From Pachyseris speciosa (Eukaryota; Cnidaria; Anthozoa; Scleractinia; Pachyseridae): DNA of 64,000 nt. The notes below the pieces were generated by a model. That model was not told the origin of the DNA. It was given only the letters and a program-made list of their open reading frames with translations, and made no database searches. The DNA lies in contig JAEMWC010000006.1 in the NCBI GenBank assembly GCA_016490735.1, forward strand, positions 1,069,501 through 1,133,500. Reading direction: 5' to 3'. The translations under genes and the position numbers were made by a program. Each line of letters begins with the position of its first letter. Within the stretch, counting starts at the first letter, position 1. Positions 1 through 10,821 of the stretch are shown in pieces.

Positions 1-256
1 GACATGGACAGACAAACCACCGAAATTACCCGAAAATAGTTTTTTTAATCCAAAACGTGCAGTGTTGCATACAAGGTCGCTCAACTTCACGGAAAGGTCA
101 CTCAAGTCACGTGTGCCACACGTGAAGATGAGCGACCTTCTGTTAAACCCAGTTAAACCCTTGTGGGCAGTGGTGCGTGTTGGACACGTGCGCTGGGAAA
201 AGACCAAAAAAAAAAAAAAGGAAAATAAGAAAAACAAATGAAGTACAGAGCCGAAT
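1..256. other. Non-coding, nothing recognised
   Basis: No coding region, RNA gene or repeat is supported here. Short open frames cross an A-run near 208-220 and continue into the neighbouring MITE, so they are chance frames. Confidence 0.6.
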
Positions 257-577
257 CCTAGGTTGTTTACCATTTACACGGGAAAACCGGTTGGTCGACG
301 GTTGCAGTAAATGGTACGCATCACATACCCAAATGAAAATTTCCACGGAACGCACGTGTTCCATTTACACAGACATTTCCAACGGTCAGGTTTACAGAGC
401 GATCCAAGCCGAAAGCCCTGGAACTGGTAGAAATGAGCAAATGGAACGCACATTTCCATTTGAAAATTCCGTTTGGGAATTTTGGACTACCTTTCAAGAA
501 ATTCCGTTTTCCCCGGAAATTTTCCATTTGGGAAGACCAAATTCCGGATTTTTTTGGTAAATGGTAAACAACCCTAG
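257..577. mobile_element. MITE with about 20-bp terminal inverted repeats
   Basis: The left end (258-277, CTAGGTTGTTTACCATTTAC) is matched in inverse orientation by the right end (557-577), with one extra base. The interior is rich in self-complementary AAATGG/CCATTT words. There is no transposase, so the element is non-autonomous. It abuts a 30-bp motif (578-607) that recurs at 1169-1199 without the MITE, so it probably inserted next to or into an older repeat. The superfamily cannot be assigned from the ends alone. Confidence 0.75.
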
Positions 578-1199
578 ACTCGTTGCCTTGCAGGCACGAG
601 TAATAAGCTGTTTAAGGTGGTTTAGCTACAAAAGAGTTGTTACACCTGAAGAATATAACAAGGAAAAAAACTATCTATCTGTCCAAAGTGTATTAAACTG
701 ACAAATTAGTTTTGAAGCTCTTTAATATTCTTCGCGTGTTTTGTGTGGTTTGGTTTATCAAGCTATAACATCTCACGTTTTCTTGCGATTCTCAAACCTT
801 TTCAGTATGTTGCTGAAAACCGATCAAAAGAAACGCTCTCAATTAAATTCGTTTGCTATGAAATGTATATTGAAGTAATTCAATTCCGGCTAAACATTTC
901 TTTTGCAAAGGCCTTAACGATTCGTGACTTTGGTGACCACTCACGTTAATTATTACAAAATTCTCTAGAGAAGGTAACTGATGAGCAAGTGGTGCAATAG
1001 GATAAGGTGCAGACTATGAGCGATGAGATGTGAGGGTCGCGCGTTCCAAGTCAGTCACCGGAGAGTAATCACTTTATTTATTTACTTGTCGTGGTTTCTT
1101 CCTCTGGCCGAGAGGGGTACGGGGCAAGTGACGGACGAAACGACGAGAAAAAAAAAAGGGTAATACAAGACTCGTTGCCTTTCAGGCACGAGTAATAAG
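578..1199. other. Intergenic, short duplicated motif
   Basis: No gene is seen. A motif of about 30 bp containing GACTCGTTGCC and GGCACGAGTAATAAG occurs at 577-607 and again at 1168-1199, differing by one base. The second copy runs directly into the 1.2-2.5 kb dispersed repeat. Confidence 0.6.
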
Positions 1200-2033
1200 A
1201 ACGCTGGAATGGTCTTCCGTTCAAACCAATTTGGATAAAATAGTCTTTTAGAGAAGGCGATCGCTCGATCACTCGATCGCACTCGACGCACCCGGCACTG
1301 AAGCTGAAACGGAAATACGGCCACTGGTCTCGTGACTCAGTCCTCCCTGACTTTTACGCTTAACAATTCCTTTATATGGTGTGAAATGTGGCCTTCCATC
1401 TAAAGTTATCGAATTCGTGAAATAAATATGTCCTCATTCAGACCGTGATTTGTTTCAGCAGAATTACCCTTTTGATAATCCCGAGTGCAATTTGTTTTGA
1501 ACATCTTGAGAATGACAGTATCGCCAAGTTATCCAGTTTTCGGGGCCGAGCCTGGGGTAAATGATCAAACATTACTTTTCTTAGTTATTAAGTTGCCACG
1601 TCTTGATACCTGAAACGCTCCATTTCGAACCGCTTACTTTAAAATGGCTCACTTTGTTTGATCTTGCACTTAATGTGCATGCATGGGTGCTTTCTTATAT
1701 GCAATACTTCTATTGGTTTAGTTATGTTTAATGATACATGAATAAAAAGGCCAGCCATTAACGTATCTGCTCAGACAAGAGAGAATAAAACAGTAAAAAG
1801 AAATAACCTTACAAAGAGAGAATGTTACAGCATTTCCCGATCTTCCCAACATTTGGGATAACAGATGCCAGTGGTCTTGGTTTAATTGGTTGATTGAATG
1901 TTCTTCCTGTTTATCGGTCTAGAAATAATTATACACTTGCGTACGTCATTTCCTGCAGATCAGAACAGGGACACATTTGATTGGATTCGCTCCGACGAAG
2001 GGCTAACGCTCGAAACGTCAGCTAATCGAATCC

Positions 2034-2064
<31 letters not shown>

Positions 2065-2480
2065 CGTTGATAAACCAAATTTTCGTGTTTCACTCCCCCA
2101 CCGACGCAGCGCCACAGTTTCTTTAGAAACTAATTCCCTTTTTACACATTAGATTAGCTAGCCTAAGCTTGTTTTCTGAACGTGGGAGATTATTTAGAAA
2201 TAATATTACGAATAAAGATTAGGAAGCAGCTGACATGCGTTGATCGGGACAATGTACAACAGACCCGACGGAGCATGCGCCATCATTTAACGACGGCAAA
2301 AAAATAATTGTTGATAGCACAGCCTCAAACAGATTACAAAGGAGTAAACGTTGGATGTGTCGGTGCCAAGGAAAAACATCTGAGTGATGCAAAAATTTCT
2401 AAAGAGCAGTCTTTAGCCTTTCTAATCCAGGATTGCTCCTCAGCACCCAGTTACCAGAACATAGCAGCTCATGAGTAATC
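1200..2480. repeat. Outlying copy of the 1.75-2 kb tandem repeat family (first half)
   Basis: This stretch matches 11405-12540 over its whole length with substitutions and small indels. Shared landmarks include AACGCTGGAATGGTCTTCCG at 1200 and 11412, the ATAAATATGTCCTCATTCAG block, and the CTAAGCTTGTTTTCTGAACG block. The same sequence recurs as parts of the array at 11.4-18.5 kb. The second half of the unit lies at about 7240-7900, so the copy seems to have been split by roughly 4.7 kb of inserted elements. No conserved frame is shared between copies, so it is treated as non-coding. Confidence 0.75.
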
Positions 2481-2486
2481 CCTACT

Positions 2487-3121
2487 ATGGTTGAACTTAC
2501 GGACGCGGTTTCAAATCGACACGGTTTCATGACCTCGAACCGCATCAAAACGACACGGTTTCGAAGTGTTTACTCGGAACCTATCCAACCATTTACGTCA
2601 TGGCGATTTCGTATTCAGGCATTCTTCTGGGAGCATAACACCGTCCAAAACGTTGTCCCATCAAACACGAGTTCTCCCAGGCCGAATCCAGAATCGTCGT
2701 TTTGCTTTTCTCTTCGTTACTCTGGAGCGTATCGACGAAAAAGTCAACATTTCACGACATCTCTGCCTGTTATTACATTATGCCTCTCGGTTTATAGAGA
2801 GTAAAATATATGGAAGCTGAAAAAGCGAACTTAAATTGTGATTGTGCAAAAAAGCGCTGCACTCCGTGCGAGGTTCACCATATTAACCCTTCGCGAACCA
2901 GCCAATTTGGCACCAAAATAAGTAACCGTTTTTAAATCGACGCGGTTTCGCCGTTTACACGACCAATGAAACCGTATCGTTTTGCAAACGCTCCACTTTT
3001 GAAAGCGTTTTCAAAACGAGCCGGTTCTGATAACGAACTCGACCGGCTCCGTGTAAACGAAAGGCGTAACCGCATCGAAGTCGATGCGGTTACAAATGAA
3101 ACCGCGTTCGTGTAAACAGTG
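2487..3121. mobile_element. Probable non-autonomous DNA transposon remnant with GCGGTTTC motifs
   Basis: The left part (2500-2570) and right part (2920-3121) carry repeated, oppositely oriented ACGCGGTTTC / GAAACCGCG words. The right end reads GTGTAAACAGTGCC and holds a nested hairpin (GTAACCGCATCGA against its complement, 3066-3091). Dense subterminal repeats near imperfect inverted ends are typical of non-autonomous cut-and-paste elements. No transposase and no clear target duplication were found. The two overlapping open frames within it are judged non-coding. Confidence 0.45.
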
Positions 3122-3126
3122 CCTAA

Positions 3127-3475
3127 AATAGAGAACGGGGAATTGAAGAATGAGGAACGGGGAACGGGGAATCTCTAAAACGGAGAATCTCTAAACTGAG
3201 GAATCTCTAAAACGAGAAATCTCTAAAATAGGGAATCTCCATAACGGGGAATCTCTAAAATGGGGAATCTCTAAAACGGGGAATCTCTAAAAGAGGGAGT
3301 CTCTATTACGGTGAAGCTCTACAATAGGGAATCTCTACAAGACAATAGGGAATCTCTAAAATGAAGAATCTCTAAAACAGGGAATCGCTAAAACAGGGAA
3401 TCTCTAAAACGGGGACTAGTCTCTAAAACAGGGAATCTCTAAAACGGGGCACCTCTAAAACTGGTCATCTATGTC
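3127..3475 (+). repeat. 16-bp minisatellite, forward orientation
   Basis: About 18-20 degenerate copies of a 16-bp unit of the form GGGAATCTCTAAAACR begin after a GAACGGGGAA lead-in at 3131. The same unit occurs in reverse complement at 5930-6366, with an equivalent GTTCCCC terminal segment. The two arrays therefore face each other across about 2.5 kb. Confidence 0.85.
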
Positions 3476-4907
3476 CAGCATGAAAGATGCAATTGTTGGT
3501 GATACGTGTAGTTTATGTCATCGCGCCCGCTTCTACGCCTCCATGGGAACTGCACTAGTGACAGAATCAATGTGCGTGACTTCTTTATTCCATGTGCTCG
3601 ATGATCTTTGTAGGTTTCTCTAAAGCAGTTCGTTGTGGAAGTTTGTCACCAAAATTGTTGGACCTTAGCTTGTTGAAGACGCCAAAATATGCAATTCGCT
3701 TTGTATTTCGCTAGCCTTTACTCGCCTTTATTTCAGTTTGAATTTCTTGCAAGCCAACCGTTTTGTTTAAGCCGCACCGGCAGCGACGGCACTGTGTGAA
3801 AAAACAAGTAACCGATTAACCGATTAAGTCCTTAACTACAGTTTGTCTTGTTTGCTTTGTCCAATGGTAATTTTTCTTTTCAGAGACACGCGTACTCGTT
3901 AAAACGTTACATTGCTTAAAACATGCTGTTTGAAGAGAATACAACATTTGTAAACTAGCAGAGCTGTAGGAAGACAGACGTTCAGAAAACCGAAACTATG
4001 TAGGATCCAAATCCACTTATCTTTACAGAGCGTATTCAGTCACGCAAGTAAAAAAAAATTAATAAAATCATCAACCATTTAATAGATAAAGTCAAGAAAT
4101 TCTGATATTATAGAAGGGTAATAAATATACAACATCACAAAGTCTCAGGGCCGTGCGATATCCCGTACTCGAGTTATTCGGCAAAATGTACCACTCAAAA
4201 TTATAGTATTTTGTATGGAAACGCCATCTTGGCGTCCCTCTGAGGGACTCCAAAATGGCGGTCGGAAACGAGTTAAAACATATGTTTCTTACTTTAGCTA
4301 TCTCAAAGGCTTTTTTTTTTTTTTTTTTTTTATCTCTGTTGAGCTTTCAAAACATTCACAAAGTCATGTTGGCTTCTCAAACCTCAAAAACACATAGTGA
4401 ATCGATGTTTTCATGTAAGTGTCGTGCTTGTGAGCAGACATCTCTATGTCACGCACTGTGAAAAACTCTAAAATTCAAACTGCTCTATTTTCAAAACAAA
4501 GCACGCTACCGAGCTGAAAACATGCAAGTAGCTACATTTCTAAAATATCTTTTACGTCATGAAGATAAAAATGCAAAAGGTTGTTTACTTTTGAATTTTA
4601 GTTTTTTATGACGTCACGTGAAAACCCTCAACGCTTGTTGTCCTGTGATTGGTCCATTTTGATCCATAATAATAATAATAATAATATTTATTTATATGGC
4701 GCAAATTCAATTATACAATTTTCAAATGCGCCTCACATATATCAAATTCTGTGTGGTTTCTGCTCCCTCACAAGATACATAGGCATTGAAAATTTTTGTG
4801 GGCTTCTGCAGCTAATAAATTCTTTAGCGAAATTTTTTTTTAATGAAATTGAAACGAGCGCTACTTGGACAAAGAAAAAATAAAAATAAACCAAGCCAAG
4901 ATAAGTG
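3476..4907. other. Non-coding AT-rich DNA
   Basis: No gene is supported. There is a poly-T run at about 4311-4331. A short AAT microsatellite at 4667-4686 runs into a TTTATATGGCGC block of a kind common at LINE or SINE tails. The two short overlapping open frames over the poly-T run are low-complexity artefacts. Confidence 0.6.
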
Positions 4908-5140
4908 TAGCCTGCGTCGCAGACGTTAACTAACCCCGGTTAGTACCGTCTGCGAAGCAGCGCCAAATTCCTTGTTCTATACCAGAATTTGAGTACGCGT
5001 TATGATTGGCTCGTCAACAAAAGGCTTTTGTTGACGAGCCAATCATAACGCGTACTCAAATTCTGGTACAGAGCAAGGAATTTGGCGCTGCTCAGCAGAC
5101 GGTACTAACCGGGGTTAGTTAACGTCTGCGACGCAGGCTA
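4908..5140. mobile_element. Foldback MITE, near-perfect palindrome of 233 bp
   Basis: The two halves are almost exact reverse complements from the end TAGCCTGCGTCGCAGACG (4908) to CGTCTGCGACGCAGGCTA (5140). The arms are about 110 bp around a short centre near 5022. The flanks share AGATAAG (4899-4905 and 5141-5147), a plausible target-site duplication. There is no coding capacity. Confidence 0.85.
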
Positions 5141-5538
5141 AGATAAGCGACGAGCCGGAGAAAGGTACTCGAGATACGACAATTGTTTACACAAATTTTA
5201 GCTTGTTGCTATTTCAGTTAATTTTTACATCATATTGTACTCGAAACAACGCTGAGCCTCAGTCCTTCTCTAATGATAAACGTAACGTCAAATGTATCAA
5301 CAAATTCCACAAATGTCTGGCGATGAATCTGACGCTGTGATGATGATGAAGCGAGATAAACAAGTTGAACGTTTTCCCGAGTACGCGTGTCATCGAAGTA
5401 AAATTACATCTTTCAAGGTACATAGTGGAGCTGGGTTCTTCACAAAATTGCAAACGACTGAGGAAAAAACTATTTTATCATGGCATCAACAATTCTAAAC
5501 ACCATTCAAAATGTTGTTTCATCAGTTGTGATGAATAA
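5141..5538. other. Non-coding spacer
   Basis: No gene or repeat is recognised. Short open frames on both strands overlap each other and lack any recognisable protein features. Confidence 0.5.
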
Positions 5539-5870
5539 TGCACATGTCATCGGCTTCCCCGGGGGATCGACCCCCAGGCTAACCAGGGAGATTGTAAAAT
5601 CAGTCAAGCAAACTTGAGGAATTTCCCCGGGGGATCGGGGAATCTCTCAAGACAAAGCCCCCTAGGTGAGGTGTCTCTCAGCTGAAAATCCCCGCGACAT
5701 CCTTTTCAAACTTGTGAATTCCCCCACCCCCTAATCTTTGATCGTAAAACAATGTCAAGATTTTCTCCTATCCTCGGGCAAAGAATAACATCCATCTCCT
5801 GATATTCCCCCACATATCTCCCTGGTAGGCCCTGGGGTCGACCCCACGGGGAAGCCGATGACATGTGCAT
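5539..5870. mobile_element. Inverted-repeat element of about 330 bp
   Basis: The left end, starting ATGCACATGTCATCGGCTTC at 5539, is matched in inverse orientation by the right end GAAGCCGATGACATGTGCAT at 5851-5870. The arms extend inward through GATCGACCCCC / GGGGTCGACC for about 40 bp. There is no transposase. It looks like another MITE, nested in the space between the two minisatellite arrays. Confidence 0.75.
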
Positions 5871-5929
5871 AACACTGAGAGTCATCACGCAATGCATCTT
5901 GAAGAGCGTGACAAAAACAGTGACGGCCG

Positions 5930-6366
5930 AACAAAGAGTTTCTCGTTTTAGAGATTCCCTGTTTTAGATATCAAATGTTCAAGCAAGCAACCGTGGACAA
6001 TAATCCTGCTGGTACATTGTACCTGACGAAGGCTGGTTTGGCCAGCCGAAATATGATACACAAAACTTAAAACCATTCTACGTTGTATCGGCCCTTGCTT
6101 TTATACTCTTTGCCTACTTTAGCGATTCCCCGTTTTAGAGATTTCCTGTTTTAGAGATTCCCTATTTTAGAGATTCCCTATTTTAGAGATTCCCTGTTTT
6201 AGAGATTCCCCGTTTTAGAGATTCCCCGTTTTAGAGATTCCCAGTTAAAAGATTCCCCATTTTAGAGATTCCCTATTTTTATTAGAGATTCCCTGTTTTA
6301 GAGATTCCCTATTTTAGAGATTCCCCGTTCCCCATTCCTATTCGTCCGTTCTCCGTTCCCTACCTT
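5930..6366 (-). repeat. 16-bp minisatellite, reverse orientation, interrupted
   Basis: These are reverse-complement copies (AGAGATTCCCTGTTTT-type units) of the array at 3127-3475, at least 13 in number. They end with TTCCCCGTTCCCCATTCC, matching the outer end of the forward array. The array is interrupted at about 5968-6118 by unrelated DNA with PLE-like features. Confidence 0.85.
5968..6118 (+). mobile_element. Short insertion in the minisatellite with a degenerate hammerhead-like core
   Basis: This is unique DNA between minisatellite units. It has CTGACGA (6023-6029), a six-pair hairpin GGCTGG / CCAGCC and then GAA (6048-6050), the order of a hammerhead core with stem II. A possible stem III and a TC site exist near 6090. 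The strands flanking the core do not pair as stem I. It may be a decayed terminus of a Penelope-like or retrozyme element. Activity is not supported. Confidence 0.3.
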
Positions 6367-7244
6367 AGAGATAGCCATTTTGTCAGTGCACAATAATTAG
6401 TTTCATGTGAGATAACTAGTAGTACTAAATTGGTTATTCTTGTCTGGTTATTCGTTTATTAAGATATAAAAATCATAGCCAAAGTCAACATACCTGAACT
6501 TAATTCACAAGTTACGTGACAAAATATCTGGTTGTTGAACGTTTTTTAACTTGTTGGTTATGATAAAAACTTGCTAATGCCACCAGTAAAATTAACAATA
6601 TTACTGCCCAAGCAGATAGAGCAATAATCAAGAAATCACTCATGACCAATTAATTTTGATGTCAATGGACATTTTATTTTTTACAAATTTCATTCTTTAA
6701 ATTCTCAATCTAGTTGTGTCTGGACGGCTGTTACACTCCTAAAACAATATTCCCCTGATGACATTGCCTTTAAATAACTGAAAGGTATAACGTGTATTTG
6801 TAACTTGACCTTCTTATCTCAGGTTTGAAATAAACATTTGTCGTTTTGATTGTGTGGTCTCAGTTTCATAAGCTCCAGTCTCGCGTTCCAGCACAAGATT
6901 GTAGGATTTTGCACGTCGTTCTTCAAAATTGTCTTCCAAAATTCCACCCACTTTGGGCACAGACTAAATGCTGAAATTCTCCATTTATTTTTAGAAAAAA
7001 ATGAGACCCCTCCTCCCCCAAGTGTAATGCATGGCTTATTTGAAGTATTCTGAAAATGCCATGAACCACATTCCATTTCCCAGCCCTCTCCCCCTCCTCC
7101 AAGTGGTACCCGAATACTCCCTACAGAATGGTGTCCATATCAAGTTCCATTTGTTTCCAACCCTTGGTGTGTCATGTGAAATCAGTCACAAATATCATCA
7201 GTTGGAAGCACTAGACTCGTGTGCTTTACTGGGTGGCTATTTTT
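6367..7244. other. Non-coding spacer
   Basis: No gene is supported. The overlapping open frames on both strands at 6819-7076 and 6850-7053 are mutual shadows without recognisable domains. Confidence 0.5.
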
Positions 7245-7900
7245 TCAGTTTGAGATAATGAACTGTGGATACACACCCAGCATCAAACGAGAACATAACA
7301 CTTAGGGTAACTAAACCCAACCTCGTTCCCAGGGCTTTTTCCCTCACATGTGAGGGAAAAAGCCCTGGGAGCGAGGTTGAACTAAACCAGGTATTCTTTA
7401 ATTGTGGATCCATATTGTGTCTTGTTAAAAAAATGCCCTGAATGCACGGGGATATCGACTGGAATCATTGGGAGACAAGTCGAATGCGGAGTTTAAAAAA
7501 TTGACGCTACATTTTCCTTCTATGATTTTGTTTTATTACCGTGACAGCTTAAGATTTTATCGATAAAAGCTCTGCGGCTGCTGTTACTTTACCTAACTGA
7601 GCAAATGTGTTGTGAAAATTAAAGGCATCTTGTTGGCCATGCAACAAACACAAAAGGAAAAATAAGGAGGAGAACATTTTGTCACCATGAACAAGGAGGC
7701 TACGTCAAGTTAGAGTACTTTTAACCCCCATTGTTCGGGCAGTAGCGACTATGCGAAGAAAAACAGACATGGGGTTGAGTAGCACTTGCTTAGAGTTCAT
7801 GCATTTTTACAATTTCATACCCAGAAACGTTCTACTCCGGAAGTATGAGAAAAGCATTGTAGAGGGGGTTTGTCTTGAAATACTGGTAACGTGTTCATCA
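7245..7900. repeat. Second half of the outlying 1.75-2 kb repeat copy
   Basis: It shares GTTTGAGATAATGAACTGTG (near 7249), the CATCTTGTTGGCCATGCAAC block (7629), and GGGGTTGAGTAGCACTTGCT (7771) with copies at 12.6-13.0, 14.3-15.0, 17.1-17.5 and 17.8-18.3 kb. With 1200-2480 it reconstructs one unit of the array. A palindrome at 7318-7379 is inserted in it. Confidence 0.75.
7318..7379. mobile_element. 62-bp near-perfect palindrome (foldback)
   Basis: The arms of 31 bp run from CAACCTCG to CGAGGTTG with a single mismatch, centred on CACATGTG at 7345-7352. The other copies of the surrounding repeat read straight through this point (for example GATGACTAAACAAGG near 13371), so the palindrome is an insertion. 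Confidence 0.75.
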
Positions 7901-8682
7901 TATTAGATTCCAGAAGATTAGGATGCTTTGACGCGCATCCGGAAAAATAACATCCTTCTTGTTATTATTTTTCAGGGTGATGGTGGTGCTCTTGTCATGT
8001 CTTGTGATCATAGAAGTTCACATTGCGCTATCAAGGCTTGTTTGTCTCTACCAATTACTAAGGTTTTCACTGATGATATCATTTTATTAGGCTGATAGCC
8101 TGCGTGCAGACGTCACCAATTTCCTTTGCTGCACGTCGGAGGAAAAGGGATTACTGTAAAACATACGTTCTTTTTTTACATTTTGCACTGTGCACCCTGT
8201 AACCAGCATCGTGCACCTTCCACCCTACACCTGCAACACTCACCCTGCATTTTACATTCTTTTGTGACGTTCTTGCTGACGTTTCCGTCCTCGTTTCTTA
8301 AACCCTGTATTACGTTTGCACGCGATTCACTTGCGTTGCTTCTACAAAATTATAATAAACTACCTCATTTTCTTCGTGTAAATTATTATTAAGCAATATT
8401 GGATCGTGCAATTTTGTCAGTGAGTCTTTGAAAAAATCTACTCGTGCTTATTTATTCCAAATTGCTCTCAAAATTACATGATTACCTATATAAATTCGTT
8501 GTTCAATTAACGCCATTAAGAATAAATAACCCAGGAGCTCCGCTTTTAGGCTTGGCTAAATCTATATATTACACTAAAAAACTTAAAATGATGATGTTGA
8601 CGATAAAAATGTTAAGTATTCTTAATGATTTCTTTCTTTACCCGAATTCTATCCAACACAAAATACGCCCTCGTTTAACCAA
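7901..8682. other. Non-coding, 3' side of the membrane-protein gene
   Basis: No separate gene is supported. A segment near 8410-8480 (CTTATTTATTCCAAATTG) resembles 22450-22540, so a short dispersed repeat is present. On the minus strand an AATAAA (TTTATT at about 8450) lies roughly 230 bases beyond the stop codon of the gene at 8683-10821 and could serve as its polyadenylation signal. Confidence 0.5.
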
Positions 8683-10821
8683 CTAAACTGATGTTTCTTT
8701 TATACACAGGCAAGTTTTCTGCCTTTCAATTAAACACGGGTTGACTGTTATCCATTCATCTACTGCCTTTTTCACTTCCTTTTCTTTTTGGATTTTTTCC
8801 CAGCCTTTGAAAGTTTCTCTTTTGATTAAACCTTTTAACATGACATCTGGAATTTTCCCACTCAGCAACACAGCAGCTGCTGACACCAAAGGCGAGGAAC
8901 CGTACTCTTCTCCAAAGAAAACGATTGTGGCTAGAGCCAATAGCAAAGTGCTTGAAATAACCAACATACTGAGAAACATGACACAAATCTCCTGCTGAAA
9001 GGGTAAAATTGCTCGCTTGTTGCAAACAAACCAGAAGAGTTCTTCTGGAATTGTTTTCAGATTTTGCTTGCCCGGGTTTTGGTAGTGTTGAAAAATAATC
9101 TTTTTAATGTCCATGAACCTCTTTTGAAAACTTCTGTAGCTCGTGGTGATATTTTTGATGAGAACATAAAGAAAAATGACGTAGGGAGTTGCTTTTTGTG
9201 CGTTTATGATTATCCCCATCAAAACAAAACCGCACATTCTGACGTAAAAGCGGCAACACATGGAAACGGCAAAGCTGAAATAAAGGACCCATCCTATCCA
9301 AAAAGGCATAAAAAAGTAACGAGGAAGTGCCCTTTTGATAAGTTTTTCTGTAAACTGCATAAGCACGAAAAAAGGTGAAAAACGAATTGTAATCATAGCA
9401 CACTTCGCCAAAAAGCAAAGAAACAGAATAGCGCCAAGTAATATCCCATAAAGAGCACAAAATGCTAACATTAAAACATAGATAAAAATAGCAACAGAAG
9501 AAAAAGTATAAAGGAAAATTTTGTGTTTTTTTAAATAGTCTATTGCATCTTCCGTCATCCTGTTTGGGCCATAAAAGTTAGGGAACTTTGATAACCATTT
9601 TGTAACGTAAAACTGAAGGTCGGAGATTTGATTTGGCAACTCTTGAAGGTTTTTCAGCAGTTCACTTCGAAGTTCAGTAATCTTTGTACATGTTGAACTA
9701 CACGCCAGGTAGTAAATGAACTGACCGGGCATGACGAAAAATATTATGAGAGGGATTAAACAATAAGGCTTACTTCTAATATCAAAAACGTAGTGGAAAA
9801 AAACATTCTCCTGAATGGCGTGTTTACCTTCAATTTCTTGCAAAAAATCTAGCAAGAAAACGTAATTTAAGGCAAAGAAAATGTAACCAAAGATGGGGAT
9901 CAAAACATAACAAAGGAAGACCAACTTGAACAAATTGCTAGTTTTCGGACAATTTTTGACACACTTGGTTACAAAAGCCGAGAACGTAATTGGACTTTCG
10001 TCATCAACAGGCAAATTCGCAATTATTTCTTCGTCTGAATTCTTCGGGGTGTTGTTAGCCGATAATTTTCGGCCGGTACGATTGTTTTTCGTTTCTTTTT
10101 CATCGTCGAAATTAAACAGGAAATCTGGTAACAGAACAAAAGCAGCTGGCCAAAATAAAAAGGCAGCAATAACTCCAAAGGTTAACTCGTGGTAAAATAC
10201 CCTTAACCAGTCGCTGTATTTAACTGGAAGGTCGCATTGTACCATGGTTTCGTTTCCATCTTTATCTTTGTCACAACATTGGCTCTCGACATTGCCATAG
10301 TACCAGGCAGTGGGCCAATCCATTTCCCTTTGCACAACTGATACACACAAGACATTTGCCATCTGTGATGTACTGTCAGATGGATCTATGACCTGATCAA
10401 AGAGATTTCTGGCAACTGTAATGTCCTTGCAAAATGCCGTCAGCTCAGCGAGGCAGCCGCTCGGTTCTTCACTCAATTCGACCTCTATACTTCGGACTTG
10501 ATTCCTTAACAAACCGAGCGATAGGACTTCATACTGGTATGAGAAAGTCAACATGGGCTCACCAATATCCCTTGCCCAGGTCCATCTGTTCGGGAGAAAC
10601 TTATTATAGGACTGCAGTGGATTGTAACTCGCGTTGCTGATATTCAGCTCCAGATAGACCATCCTTACGCCATCTGCAGAAGATTTTGAGCGAAATTCCT
10701 TCGCCAGGTCTTTCTTAACGATAGACAATCTACACGCACGTTCGTTGCAAGAGACGTTGACGCCACCGCAGGATGAGTTAAAGATCCAAAAGATCATGAA
10801 TAATATGGCTCTGGAAACCAT
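8683..10821 (-). CDS. Single-exon multi-pass membrane protein of unknown function (712 aa)
   Basis: An uninterrupted 712-codon frame is the longest host-like frame in the window. Residues 1-22 form a hydrophobic signal peptide. A lumenal or extracellular part of about 190 residues follows, with cysteines at about 25, 30, 123, 131, 159, 182, 183 and 196 and Asn-X-Ser/Thr sites. Hydrophobic segments follow at about 212-235, 297-327, 352-374, 435-455, 456-480, 503-523, 528-552 and 610-637. The segment at 236-290 is polar and acidic. The last residues are ETSV, a canonical class I PDZ-ligand pattern, after a lysine-rich helix-like stretch (667-685). The start has a good context (A at -3, G at +4), and the signal peptide begins right there. 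I do not recognise the family. Transporter, channel or receptor roles are all possible. The lack of introns may reflect a retrogene or a lineage-specific single-exon family. Confidence 0.85.
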   Translation of the reverse strand: MVSRAILFMIFWIFNSSCGGVNVSCNERACRLSIVKKDLAKEFRSKSSADGVRMVYLELNISNASYNPLQSYNKFLPNRWTWARDIGEPMLTFSYQYEVLSLGLLRNQVRSIEVELSEEPSGCLAELTAFCKDITVARNLFDQVIDPSDSTSQMANVLCVSVVQREMDWPTAWYYGNVESQCCDKDKDGNETMVQCDLPVKYSDWLRVFYHELTFGVIAAFLFWPAAFVLLPDFLFNFDDEKETKNNRTGRKLSANNTPKNSDEEIIANLPVDDESPITFSAFVTKCVKNCPKTSNLFKLVFLCYVLIPIFGYIFFALNYVFLLDFLQEIEGKHAIQENVFFHYVFDIRSKPYCLIPLIIFFVMPGQFIYYLACSSTCTKITELRSELLKNLQELPNQISDLQFYVTKWLSKFPNFYGPNRMTEDAIDYLKKHKIFLYTFSSVAIFIYVLMLAFCALYGILLGAILFLCFLAKCAMITIRFSPFFVLMQFTEKLIKRALPRYFFMPFWIGWVLYFSFAVSMCCRFYVRMCGFVLMGIIINAQKATPYVIFLYVLIKNITTSYRSFQKRFMDIKKIIFQHYQNPGKQNLKTIPEELFWFVCNKRAILPFQQEICVMFLSMLVISSTLLLALATIVFFGEEYGSSPLVSAAAVLLSGKIPDVMLKGLIKRETFKGWEKIQKEKEVKKAVDEWITVNPCLIERQKTCLCIKETSV

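Noticed and set aside
974..990. CTGATGAGC as a hammerhead core
   Set aside because: No GAA after a stem II and no stem I pairing were found.
2487..2820. Two overlapping frames of 105 and 84 codons
   Set aside because: They lie in a transposon remnant and in different frames of the same DNA, with no recognisable protein features.
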